Positions 44,960 to 56,630 of a stretch of 64,000 nucleotides of DNA are shown here, piece after piece. Numbering within the stretch: the stretch's first letter is position 1; each line of letters begins with the position of its first letter. The stretch is taken from assembly GCA_023313575.1 (NCBI GenBank), contig JAJTTP010000006.1, positions 1,674,001-1,738,000 on the forward strand. The letters run 5' to 3'. The position numbers and the translations under genes are program-made. The DNA comes from Eutypella sp. D-1 (Eukaryota > Ascomycota > Sordariomycetes > Xylariales > Diatrypaceae). The notes below the pieces were generated by a model, which did not search any database, was not told where the DNA came from, and saw only the letters and a list, made by a program, of their open reading frames with translations.

Positions 44960-47900
44960 GATGACGGTTGGAGGTTGTGTTTGGTTTGGTTGGTTGGAAA
45001 TTGTTTGTATGTGGAAGAAGTTGGTTTGGTAGTTAATAGGTTGGTGGATGCTTGTGGATGATGTTGTTGATGGGAGAAGGGAAGAAGTTGTTAGAGGGGT
45101 AGGTAGGGAGGTTTAAATAGAAAATAGATGGGGGATCTTTGTTGCTACATTAGGCAAGGTGTGGGTGCGAGTTACCTTATTCTTTCTTGCGTCACTTTCA
45201 CTTAATATGGACACTGGCAACTTAGACAAGTACGCTTGATTGTAAGGCTAACGAATGACCCGTATGTTGGTACTGGCAAGAACTGATTCGGCTGCAAGCA
45301 AGGGCAGTAGCTACCAAGGGTTGGGTTCAAACGAAACCATGTGAATGAAGCAACTACGTCATAGCCAATCGTAGTACCTGAGTGTGCTTTGTCACATCTA
45401 CTTAGATACTTCTAGGGTTACTTAGGTAGGCATGCCCGGTAGAATCGATGTCGCTTTGGAAATGAAATTTCAATGACGACATAGACTTCCCCTCTGCTGC
45501 GTTCAACTTTTTGTGCGGATTGCGGAGCTTCGAGGCATTCTAAATAGCACGGGTTCGTATGCTTCGTGACATACCCCGCTATACTGACTATGTACCTATA
45601 CCCTAGGTAGGTACCGGTTTACGAGGTTGGTAGGTAGGCACACCTAGAATTCCCATGAATACTTTATTCATGAAGTACTCGCATATTTACGTCACAGTTT
45701 TGAGGCTCTGTGTGTACCTAGGTACGATCTTCTTATAGACCCATGACTTACCTAGATCAGAAGAATGCAGATCTACAGGCCCTGTTCGTCCCATATTTTG
45801 CCAGCGATTTTCAGATTATCCAACCTTTGTTACTCTAGAAGCCTTGCTAAATGCACATGGGGAAGTATGGACCTCGCGAAGTGATAAAGTAGCAGTTATG
45901 ACATATGGTGGCAATCATGGGTTTGTAAAACACCGTTACAATGTCTTATAAGCCTGTTAGATCCATTCGTCTGGAGCCAGCGAGATCCACTCAGAATTAA
46001 GCTCATGCAGGGGCTTTTATGGGTCAAAGCATAGTATGGAGCAAGTTAATTGGTCAAAACCGCAAGCCGGGTTCCACAATGACAACATGACTTTTCTGGG
46101 GTAGCGGTTCTAGAAAAGTAGAATGCAAAACATCGATAAATCAACGCATGGGAAATGCGAGATCTTGTTTTTGCCATGTTGAGTTTTCAAAACCGCCCAC
46201 TGTACGAAAATGTATTTTGCAGATATTTTCACGTGGGCATCATTTCAGCGGGTCCAGGGCAAGGTAGACTAAGAAATTAATTTGGGAAACTACGTAATTG
46301 ATAGGCCTTTCTGTAAAACATACACTGAATTTAACAAAGCCACCACGGCCACCACAGCCATAGATTGGTGAGGTACGTATTTCGTTATCCCCCGAAGTAC
46401 TGCCCCACCGGAGCAAAATGCCCGGCCAATGCAATCGATCATCGATCCGCATCCTTGTCCTTACCTGGGAAAGATCGCCCCATACATTTTCATCTACGCT
46501 TGCGGAACAGCTGACCAGTCAGGCAAGTCAGCAACTCACTTGTTTTGCATGCCAGGCTTGCTAGGCATGTCAGGAATTCGTAGGTGCGACTCGAACACAT
46601 ACAATGCAATTTCTATTTCTGCTCAATCCGTAACCCCGTCTCCACCAGCAAGCCAACGGTAGTGGCTACCCTTACTTCGGCGGCCAACCACCCATCCTAG
46701 CATGACATCATGAGTATTTCGACAATGACAATGAAGTGGGCAACCTCGGTTTCTGCCGTAGCCCCCAAAGCTACACTCGCCCGGGCCTCTGGCTGGCTGG
46801 CGGGTACCGTAGTATTCACATGATGTTTCGTAAGGCTTAGTAGGCACGTTGCGGTCAATGGTTGGCACGAGCTTGGGCTAAGTAACCAACTGGGCGGAAC
46901 ACAGGTTGACATGGTTCGTCGCCGGTTGCTCACCTGCCATCCCACATGGGAGCTTACGACGCTCTGATTCTAGAAATAGCATGCAACATGACTAGTTCTG
47001 TTAAGCAAGATATGCCAGTGGTTTGGTTGTTCAGATTCATTCTCATCACTTCCACATGGTGAGGTGTTCGTTCACCCACAAGGTTTGAGGTGTCCCTAGG
47101 GTGCTATCTATTGGTGAGCCTAGAACAAGTATCGGTAGAAGAACGTTAGCAAATTAGGATATGCTATCCATCCGACTTCCACGAACTTTCTCATGCATGG
47201 GGTCTTGTTATATACACAGAACATCTCATCATCGGCTTCACAGCGACAATGATACTACACATATAAGGTCCAAGGAGGCTTATACTACCTCCTGATACGG
47301 TTAGTTCTCGGAGCGGACCGAGATAAGGCAGTTTAACGGTCGTCTCGGATGATCATAACCCGAACTGGCATCGCACGGAGAGCCTAGTAAAAGCTTGTGT
47401 GCATTCCGGCATTGTATACAGACAACAAGCGACTGTAGTACCTACTTTCGGATAAGACGCGGAGCGCAGTTCGAGGTTTCGGCAGTTAAATAATTGTCTA
47501 CTTAGAAGCCCGGTCCTGCAACGTTGCTTCTGCTTGTCGATAATAGAGCTCTGGATCTGGACCTTAATTTCGACACTGTAGTAATATATACAGCACAGCC
47601 ACCCAAGCCACTCCAGACTACACTACGGCATGCATTCTGTTAGGGAAGCCACTGATAGTAGCACTGTTTTAACCGTGACATTCGATGCCAAACACACTTA
47701 GGCACGCCTCAGGGAATGGTTGGCTGGACTGCCTGGACGTTTTACTTGCCCCCTGGTGCAACACAACTTGAGGGGGTTGTCAGATAGGGGCCAGTGATAA
47801 GATGGATAGGGTATAAGGGGGTCACTGAACAAGGAGTGAAGATCCTGCATAAATTCCTAGTGGCTCGAAGTCTGATGATTATACGTGTCTTATACCAATA

Positions 47901-48585
47901 TAAACCCCCATCTGCAATCGCTTTTAGTTTAATGTGTGAGGCGTTCTTAGTCATTAATGTCTGGGAGCATTGGGGCATTGGTTATATCGTTTGTCGTTGA
48001 GGACTTACCACCTTCTGTCATCCGCACTTGAGACTGCTGAGATAAGGCCGCTCTTTGGTTCTTCAACACCTGTTGGATACCTAATAGGGCATCTCAGCCT
48101 CTCAGCAAATATTTAAGTGTATGTGCCACATTTGATCGAGCCACATTAAGTGGGGCTATCTTATAGGGGGGAAAGGGGCTTAGTAAAGTAAAGAACTTGA
48201 GGTCCGAAGATCGCTTGGCTATATTGATCGATGTGGTCACTTCAAGCACGATGATAGCAGTGAAATCACTCACATTCACCTTTCTGGGCGCTGAATATTC
48301 CGGCTAAGCCCATATCTATGAAGATTGCCAGTAGTGTCTCCCAGAACCATCAATCTAAAGCCAATAGTCGGCAATGCACCAGTAGCTAAGGTCAAGGCCG
48401 TCCATCATACGTGACTGGATAATTAAGGCCTTGCCAGATAATAACAGCTAAATCAGCCACCCCATCTTGTTTCGTGAGACTGGCAAGCTGGCACGATATC
48501 ACAACTCTCCTCTGGATCGCTCCAGATGAAGTATCTTCTGAGGGGTTGAGGAATAGCACTAAGCGTTCGTATCCAACTTTGGCTC
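44960..48585. other. Gene-poor region, about 3.6 kb, upstream of GRG1
   Basis: No exon is recognised. It contains dense TAGGTA/TACCTA blocks at 45590-45640 and a perfect TACCTAGGTA at 45715. The first kilobase is probably the GRG1 promoter. The rest is non-coding with scattered short frames. Confidence 0.5.
45111..45120 (-). promoter_or_regulatory. TATA-like element of GRG1
   Basis: Reads CTATTTAAAC on the gene strand, 152-161 bases before the ATG. Position and sequence fit a TATA box for an abundantly expressed gene. Assignment is by position only. Confidence 0.5.
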
Positions 48586-49654
48586 ATGGCTTTATACCAA
48601 CGCCTATCACCCGCTCCTAGCAAGGAGGAGGATGGTAGCCCCTCTAAGGGCCCAGCCGTCAGCCAACCGAAGACCAAATACCAGTTGTGAATAGCAAGTG
48701 AGGTGCCATCATGGCATGCCGAAAATCCCTTCCTCCTCACTGGCTATCGTCCCATCAATGGGTCCGTCAGGCTGTGCGTTGATAGCATGCGATCTATCCA
48801 TAACGAAACCGTCAGTCTAGTCTCACCTGATACCAGCCATAATCGCTTCGGCCAGCAACTGCTTTCTCCACATGTACTTCCAAAACGCTACCAAGCTGCA
48901 CCACTGGTAGATCGACTGGCAATACACGTCTACTTGACTACCTCAGCCCTTTGTCTCGGCATCTCATCCATCTACCACACGCTCCACTGTCATTCGGAGG
49001 CTTATGCGGGCTTCTGGTGCCGTTGGGATTATGCGGGCATCACTCTCCAGACTAGTGGGTCGTTCATTTCAGGACTCTACGTCATATTCTATTGCGATCC
49101 CGGCCTACAGAAGCTCTATCGGACAATGGTACGTTCTCATTTTCCCTTTTCCTGAGAGGCTGCTACGGACATCTTGGTTAACGGAAACCGGCTCCCCTTG
49201 TAGGGCGGTGTATTGGGGTTCATGCCAACCACCATCGTCGTGAACCCTCGGTTCCAGAGCAGCCGATGGAGGACACTTCGAATCTCGATATTTGCTGCAG
49301 TGGGACTCTCGGCAGTGCTGCCCCTTGTTCATGCTGCTTCCATTTATCCATATGCCCAGTTAAACCAGCGGACCGGCATGGGCTATTATCTGGTCGAGGG
49401 CATGGCCCTTATTATCGGCACGGTCTTCTATGCGGTGAGTTTGGCGAGTGCATGCATGGGCACAGCCGAGACAGAGCTAACCGCAGCCAATATAGACCCA
49501 TTTCCCCGAGTCCTGGGTGCCCAAGAAGTTCGATATCTTGGGAGCATCACACCAGATTTTTCACTTCTTCGTTGTGCTCAGTGCTACGGTCCATCTCTGG
49601 GCCATTCTTACTGCGTATGATTGGGTTTACAACAACCCGCGGTGCTTGGGTTGA
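48586..49654 (+). pseudogene. Adiponectin-receptor/Izh-like membrane protein, broken 5' half
   Basis: Homologue of the seven-TM AdipoR/Izh (PAQR) family. From the ATG at 48586 the frame reads 34 residues and meets TGA at 48688-48690. Family sequence (SWHAENPFLLTGYRP, HNET) then continues in the same frame. At about 48817-48821 the family's first membrane helix moves to another frame (SHLIPAIIASASNCFL), and at about 48904-48909 it returns (VDRLAIHVYL). The later exons, ending at 49128, then 49204-49434 and 49496-49654, are intact. They keep the metal-site motifs SSIYH (Ser-x3-His) and HQIFH (His-x3-His). One nonsense codon plus a compensating frameshift pair in an otherwise conserved gene indicates a recent pseudogene or sequence errors. 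An N-terminally truncated product from ATG 48787 is conceivable. Confidence 0.75.
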
Positions 49655-50327
49655 GGTTTGGATAAAGTTAGACCAAAGCTTAAGGTGTCCACTAGGATTC
49701 AAGTCTAACAACTCTCTGGGGAGTTAATGAAGCATAAGTGGGGTGGCCGGGGCTGGGCTGACTGAGAGGCAGTTCGACTTAACATATAAGGAAGGGTTGT
49801 TCCAAGAGAACATAACAATCCTTGCAAGACACCCAGGCATCTTGGTAGATCTTATAGGTCTACCTACCCCTGAAATAACGTTAGTTTAACATTAGATCGT
49901 AACTCAAGTTGCTTTTGCCGTGCCATCGTTTACATTCTAATTTCCAGTAGCCATATAGATAATTCGCAGAATACCCCGTGGGAAAACATTTACCGGGATG
50001 TTGCTAGCGTTCAGAGATTACTATCTACGCGCTAGACTGTATGCAATAAAGCAGCACCGTCGTATTGTAGAGAGAGCGTACACTATAGGCTAGACTTATA
50101 TACATAGTTGCATGGACGTAAATAGATACGCGGATAGGTACTTTGTATATGCGCAGTAGGTGCATATATCCAAACGGACAACAATTAGAACAAACGGACG
50201 GGTTGGACCTTTACCCAAAAGAAAAACCCACCAAAAAACCACCCCGAAAACATAACATCTTTTCCCTTCTTCAGCTCTTGCCAGCACTTCATTGTAGTCC
50301 CAATTTCCACTTCTCACAGAGACAACC
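49655..50327. other. Upstream region of the alpha-kinase gene
   Basis: 3' flank of the receptor-like pseudogene and promoter of the kinase. The last 100 bases before 50328 are rich in A and C/T, like fungal leaders. No exon is recognised. Confidence 0.5.
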
Positions 50328-51215
50328 ATGTCCACGCGCGAGTGTGTCTCCTGCGGCCGCGACCTGCCTCGGTCGTCCTACACGGCCAACCAGTACTCCA
50401 AGGGCGCCGGCGTCTCGCGGTGCGCAGGCTGCGTCCACGGACACCCCGGCGACCTCCCCGCCGCTGGCGAGTATGACAGCGGTAGATACAACGTCTCCAG
50501 CAGGGCACAGGTCAAAACTTACGAACTCAACAATCCCTTCGCATCCGGTGCGTTCCGCTGGGTCGCTAGGGGATCCTACACCTCGGGCCCCCGCCAAGGC
50601 GAGGCGTGCGTCATTAAGTGGTTCAAGACGGGCGCCGTCTACGAAGCGGATTACTTCACCCTGGACATCAAAGCCGTCGACAAGGCTTTGGAGATCGTTA
50701 ACAGGTTCAACGAACTCAACATCGTCAGTAAAATGGTCAAAATCAACGTACCCCAAGTATGGATCTTTAGGGAGGGGTCCGGGGAGTGGTCGGGGCAACG
50801 TCACCTATGCGAGCCCTTCATCCAGAACTACCAGAAGTTCAACAGCAACACAGGATGGAACGACGACTCGGCCGCGTGGGGGGAGGTTATGCAGGCGCTT
50901 AGCCACTTCAGCTACCACGTGTCGGGCGGGAACTTCGTGCTCTGCGATCTGCAGGGCGGTATCTACCAGCGCGAGGTGGTGCTCTCGGACCCCGTCATCC
51001 TGTCGCGGAACCGCGACTACGGCGTGACCGACCTCGGTCCCCAGGGCATCAGCTCCTTCTTCAGCCAGCACGCCTGCAACAACTTCTGCCGCTCCAACTG
51101 GACGCAGCCCACGAACCCCGTCCGGCACTTCCGCCCGGTCCCCGGCACTACCATGATGAGACACTCGGTCCCCACGCGCCATTCCCGGCCGGATAGGACC
51201 TTGTACCCCTTCTGA
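50328..51215 (+). CDS. Alpha-type protein kinase with N-terminal zinc ribbon
   Basis: Intronless, 295 residues. The N-terminus holds C6-x2-C9 and C32-x2-C35 in a Stc1-like arrangement (CVSCGRDLPRSSYTANQYSK, then SRCAGCVHG), likely binding zinc. The rest is an alpha-kinase (MHCK/eEF2-kinase fold). It shows FRWVARGSYTSGPRQGEACVI with the ATP-binding lysine in VIKWF, the hinge LCEPFI, SHFSYHVSGGNFVLCDLQGG with the catalytic Asp, and the glycine loop YGVTDLGPQGISSFF. The C-terminal zinc site HACNNFC closes the fold. Every core residue I can check is present, so it should be active. Fungal members are often multi-copy and their substrates are unknown. Confidence 0.92.
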   Translation: MSTRECVSCGRDLPRSSYTANQYSKGAGVSRCAGCVHGHPGDLPAAGEYDSGRYNVSSRAQVKTYELNNPFASGAFRWVARGSYTSGPRQGEACVIKWFKTGAVYEADYFTLDIKAVDKALEIVNRFNELNIVSKMVKINVPQVWIFREGSGEWSGQRHLCEPFIQNYQKFNSNTGWNDDSAAWGEVMQALSHFSYHVSGGNFVLCDLQGGIYQREVVLSDPVILSRNRDYGVTDLGPQGISSFFSQHACNNFCRSNWTQPTNPVRHFRPVPGTTMMRHSVPTRHSRPDRTLYPF

Positions 51216-51810
51216 TCACGGACCGGATCACGAGTCTCGAGACATGCGTATGCTTCTTGAAGCACGACGGTGAAAGATGGTCATCTTGTCACGGGGGTAA
51301 CACACGCCTGGCATGCGCAGGTGTAGGCCAACAGAATTCGATACAAATCCATAAGGCTGTAGTCAAAAAAGGATATGCTTTGATTTAATTGATAAAGCAA
51401 GTCGGAGGGGATGCATTGCTTTTTTTGATTGGTAGATGGTTGGTGTTGGTAAGACTTGGCGTACCGGATAGTGACACGAAATGACACAAGGTCAGGTAAT
51501 GGGAAATGGCTGTTAAGAGGCGCAGCAGGATGTGGTTCGTCAAGAAAAAAAGTTTTCATCTTGCTACGCTGATGCAATGTAGTAGCTTTCCTGCGCCTAT
51601 TTAAGCAAATAAAAGAAGTACCATTTTGCGGATTTGCACCTCCCTCCTACAAGCCAACCGTTAGAACAGTGTATCACATGATAAGCCCCAAATAAATGCC
51701 CCGCCGTCCATCAGAATGCCCTTGTAGACCTAATAACCATGAATGATGCAAAATGACCTCTCTAACCATGTTCTCTCGGCTTCGCCTTAAAAGCCGGAGG
51801 CGGCGTCCCT
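51216..51810. other. Intergenic region between convergent genes
   Basis: 3' flanks of the alpha-kinase and the telomere-type gene. A 98-codon leftward frame (51281-51577) has no motif. Confidence 0.5.
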
Positions 51811-54800
51811 TTATTTCCCCTTCCCCTTCCCCTTCCCCGCGGCAATGATCTTTTTGTTAGCCCTCTCGAGCTTATCCTTAGCTGCGGCGTCGAGCAGGCG
51901 GAACCACGCCCGCAAGTACGCCGCGTGGCGCGCTTCCTTCTCGACGGCCTCGACGGGCGCTCCCCTAATCTGCGGCGGGCCGAGACCGTCGTGGATGGAA
52001 GCGGCGTCGACGTCGACGCCGACTTCGCCTTCGCCGTCAGCGCTACCTGGGAGGTCGTCCTCCCAGACGGCCCAGCTTGAGGTGTCCTCGGTGCGGAGGC
52101 CGAAGCCCTTGCCTTGCAGCGAGACGACCCTAAACTTACGCAGCAGGACCACGTCGCCGGGCTTCACGATGGGCAGCGCGTCCTTGTGCGGACGGTACAG
52201 CTGCACCTCGACCACCTGGCTCGGCGCCGTCGACTGATCCGTGATCGTAAACGACATCATGTACTCGCGGGGACCCTTCTTCGCGCGCTGCGGGTTGGGA
52301 GGCTGCATCATCGCCACCGCCACAACGTCCAGGCTCTGCCCTGTGTGGTGCCGTAGTACCTGGAGCTGCGTGCAGTCGGGAAGCTCGTCACGGAGGTGTC
52401 GGGCCAGCTGCAATTTGGCCTCGACGAGAGACTTGCCATCTTCCTCGGCCTTCGAGGGCGTGCTCATAGATGCCCGGGAAAGCTGCACACTGGAATTGTC
52501 TTGCTCAGGTGTTTCCTGCCTTTGAGCGTCTTGGGACCGTGTACTGGGACGCTTCACCTGGGGACTAGTAGCAGTATCCTTACGCGTAGCTGCTCGCTTG
52601 GTGGCGGCGTTCGCGGCTCGAGCGAGCTGCACACTCGCATCTTCTTGAGACTCCGCATCTGACGATTCTTGGTCGGACTCGACGGAGACTTGCGACTTCC
52701 GGTGGACGTCCGTAAGTCCTGATGTTTCTGTGGATATCCCTTCGGCGTCTTTTGTAGGGCCTGATCCTAGAATTGGAGAGGTGTAACCCCAGGTACCTTT
52801 GTATACTGTGTTGTTCGCGGGGGCTTCTTGCTCGTCCTGGGTTTGCGGTTCATCTTCTGTTGGCTGGGAGGATGCCGGGACTGCCTCGAAAGAGGTTTCC
52901 TGCCCTTCATCAAGCTCATGGGAGTTGTTCTCAAGAATGCTAGCCTGTAACTCCTCATCGCTCTGCATCTGTGACCTGAATGATGAATCCGCAGATATAT
53001 CGGCAGTAGACGTTTTCGCTACTTCATTCGACTCGATTGTCTGCGATACCTCGAGTAGACTAGTCTGTATCGCATCGTCGTCCAGTTGACTCTGGAAAGC
53101 TTCACTGGGTGCGGGACTAGGAGACTGGGAGGCCTGCATTGGCTCTTCTATATGATCATCCACTACCAAGGTTTGGTGCTGGGTTGAGATCTGACCATGG
53201 TCGTGCTTCTCTATCCGCTCTTCCACAATTTCGACAGCGGTCACTTGATCCTGCTCGATAAGCTGCTCTACAACGGAAGTTACTTGTCTGACTGGGACCT
53301 GTTCGACTTCCGATGCCTGTGCCTTATCATGTGGCCTCTCCTCGTCTGGAGATACAGCAATGCTTGGCGTTTCTTGGCGGTCGGTCGCTGTAGTTAATTG
53401 CGTATTCAAGGGCGTAGGTAGCTGGTCTACCGCTACAGCATCGGCTTTCAAATGTAAAACTCGGGACGGTGATAGCGACGTAAACGAAGAGCGTGCTAGC
53501 GCAGACTCCTCCGGAGCCCCACTTTCATCCGCCGGAGAGCGTCTTGGATGGTTATGAAGGTCGACTGCTTCCACATGCTCACGTATTAGAGCAGACCTGT
53601 TATCGTGGGTAATGACTTCGGCTTCAACCATTTCAACGTCCGCGACCTCGTGCTCGCCGGCAACGTCATGATCGGTGGGCTCGACATGACCAGCAACTTC
53701 ATCTCCTGTCATCTCGACATCATGTGATTCAACAGCCTCAGTACTGTCCCCAGGGATGGGTATCGGGATCTGTGATACATCTACTTTCGAGACGATATGA
53801 GTGGCCTCGCCACTTTCCCCATATGACTGTTGTTGCTTGACCGACTGGCTTAAGAGCTCGAGGCCTTCGGCGGCTGTCAGGGGAGCCACATCTTGCTCCT
53901 GCTCGTGGCGATCCGTCACAGCCTTTCCGTCTTCAAAAGTTGCCTTCGTATCCAAGTAAGACTCCGCCAATAGCCTGTCATCCGTGACGGCAAATGTTGC
54001 GCTGACAGGTATTCTGTCGTTCCTTTCGTCTTCTTCGGTTGCACCAGAAGCATCGTTTGACTGAGCCTGAGACAGCTGCCCGTCAACTACAGAGCCAATT
54101 TCTTCAGCGGTTTCTGCCTCCTCGTCTTCGACTAAATCCTCCTCGTCGAGTACCTCGGAGGCATCTGAAGTCGTAAGGCGTTCTGACTCATCGTCGTTTT
54201 CCTCTTGGCTTACAACCCCATCGTCCAGTGGCTCTTCCTCTTTTGCCGAAAGGGACTCTTTCGGGCCGATATTTAAATCAGCCGGTTGGGGCTGGGCTAT
54301 CTGAGCGCCTTTGTCTTGGACTTCCTCCTCTTCATCTTCCGAAGATGAGATCAAGTCTATCACCATCGGAGCTGCGTTGGGGATACTTGTCGCAGGCTTT
54401 TCTGGACCCTTAACGTCTATTTCGTCCTCGTCCAAATCCTCGTCCTCTTCATCGTCCGATTCGTAATAACTTTCTTCCTCTAGCTCATCTTCTTCGTCCC
54501 AGTCTTCGACATCGTCGAACTGCTCTTCCAGTTCGTGTGGCCGTAGATCTTCGTCGTGGCTGTCGTCATCGTCGTCGTCAGGGCCAGTATAATTGCGCGT
54601 GTCGTAGTCCCCTCCCATTTCATCTTCTTCATACTCTGGCTCATCGTCATCTGAGTATCTAGCATCGGCCTCATCTTCGACCTCTGCATCGTCGTATTGT
54701 CCAAGCGCGTCGACACGGCCGTCCATGAGCGTATCCTCAGCAGCGGTGGGTGGTGGCGCCGCCTCTGTCTCTGACTCATCATCGTCTATAAGTACGGGCG

Positions 54801-56630
54801 TATCAGGTGATCCACCATCTGCGCTGCCTAGTCGACTGGTCTGCGACGTTCGAGCTGTTGCGGATTCGGCGTTCACTGCTGCCCAAGGTCTTATCTCCGC
54901 AGTCATGGGTGTTGCATGACTCTGGATTCCATCACGGAATGAGTGCGACTGTGCTCCCACCAACTGTCCTAAGTGAGGATCCTCCAGATAGGCTGTAGGG
55001 TAGCTATCGAGCATGTCTGAAGTTGTTTCACGCATTTCCTCGTTTCGGACTGCACCTAGAGACTGGAATGCCGTATGGGGTGCAGCGGGTGGAAAGTGAT
55101 TCTGCCCATCTTGCGTGACATTGTAGCTGTTCTCTCCGAGGTTTCTTCCAAAGCTCGTACGCTCACCCGAGGGATACATGAAGTCCATTGGCCCAGTCTC
55201 TTCTAGGTTGGGGAGCTGGCTGTTTGATAGATCCGCTTGCAGATTCCCAGTCATGAAAGGGTTCCCTGCTGATTGCCCATGGCCGGCGGGGTCTTCAGCA
55301 TCGGGCAAGGCAGTATCACCGAAATGCTTAGGTTCCCATCCAGGAGTAAATGGATTTCCTGCCAAACTGAGGCTGGGAGTCGTACCAAACGGAGGGATAT
55401 TGGTGGTAGTAAATTGGGACGCACCAAGCGGTGCAAATGTCTGCGTCGTCACTGGAACTGCGGAAGGGGATGTGCTTTCATCTTTGGCGAGTGCTTGGAC
55501 ACCATGATTTACTAAGCCGTTTTGACTATGAGGAACCATATCTACAGCAGGTGGCAATACTCCCGGGTGTTGCAGGCCCGTATTGTCGGAAGGCGACGCA
55601 GGGTTTGGTGCTGGAATATCGAGTTCCATGGTTTGACATCCTTCATCAGCCATAGTTGGTTTTGGGGGCGAACTTGCAATGTTCTCTTCCATACCATCGG
55701 CCTCCTCTTCGACATTGTCGTCACTCTCGCTTTGGGAAACGGCGGGGGGCTCAGGACTGGGGGAATGGCTACTGAATTTCCATGCACCGCTTTTTCGCCC
55801 GAACCGTATTCTTTTGCGGCCTTTCCCCTTGACACCACCATCGTCCTCGAAAATATCATAGCCATCTTCGAACAGGGAACCATATGACAGCCTGGCTCTC
55901 TTGATAAAAGCGGGTGATGCATATTCGTCGTTCAGCTTCGTGATGCGAGGGTCTTTAATCGGAGTAAAGGATGAGTGCGCAGGCAAGGATGGCGATGGCG
56001 ATGGGGATCTAGGTATGCGCGGTGATGATGAAGGAATGAACGGGGTCTCCTCCCCAATAGCGATAGGATTCGTTGGTTCTGGCGAAACGGGACAAACGGG
56101 ACGATCGATAGTAATGACTTTAACTTCAGAAGTTTCCCCTAATTTAGCCTACAATGGGAGATCAGAAATTAGTGAGTGATGAATGTCTATCTACCTAGGT
56201 AGGTAGACATGGTGAGCAGGGAAGGTGCGCTAACCTGTAATGTCAGCTTGTGGGAGAACTTCAGCTGCCAGTCGATTCCTGCGCCGGGAAGGCTCTGGCG
56301 CTTTTTCGTCTCCTCAGGAACCCAGTCGGCGCCGTCCAGGCTCAGACATATCTCATCATTTCCTCCTAGACCGCACTCTCCTACGGTCTTTGCCGCAGGA
56401 CCAGTAAAGTTGACGCGAACCTGACCTTTATTTCGACGGAGACGGAAGTCGGGTTCTGCAAGGATGAAAGCGAAGGTATTCTTGACAGAGTTATAAGGCC
56501 AGGTGATGGTTACAACACCTCGAACAGCTCTTGTAGGAAGTTCCTGAAGATCGGGAGATAGATCTGAAATGGACGTCTTCTTTGCCGCCTCGAGCTGCTG
56601 AGGCAACTCGGAATGACTGATCGCCTCCAT
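51811..56630 (-). CDS. Telo_bind (POT1/Cdc13-type) OB-fold protein, 1577 residues
   Basis: Exon 1 is 56235-56630 and exon 2 is 51811-56148 (intron 56149-56234). Two folded ends flank a long disordered middle. Residues about 30-132 form an OB-like domain (RAVRGVVTITWPYNSVKNTF, RVNFTGPAAK). Residues about 1395-1495 match the Telo_bind/POT1-Cdc13 domain (VVEVQLYRPHKDALPIVKPG, DVVLLRKFRVVSLQGKGFGL, RTEDTSSWAVW). Between them lie about 1250 residues with Asp/Glu runs and Ser/Thr-Gln motifs, as in checkpoint-kinase targets. The last residues are a basic GKGKGKGK tail coded by a CCTTCC repeat. The likely role is binding single-stranded telomeric DNA or capping chromosome ends. It could be the Cdc13-like large subunit of the CST complex, but this rests on domain order only. 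The single intron contains a TACCTAGGTA palindrome. Confidence 0.85.

Noticed and set aside
46560..46600. Possible tRNA T-arm (TTCGAGT on the minus strand)
   Set aside because: The stem has a mismatch and a wobble pair, and no D-arm or acceptor pairing was found upstream.
50143..51027. 294-codon frame overlapping the alpha-kinase
   Set aside because: It is an out-of-frame Ser/Thr/Arg-rich shadow of the kinase coding sequence.
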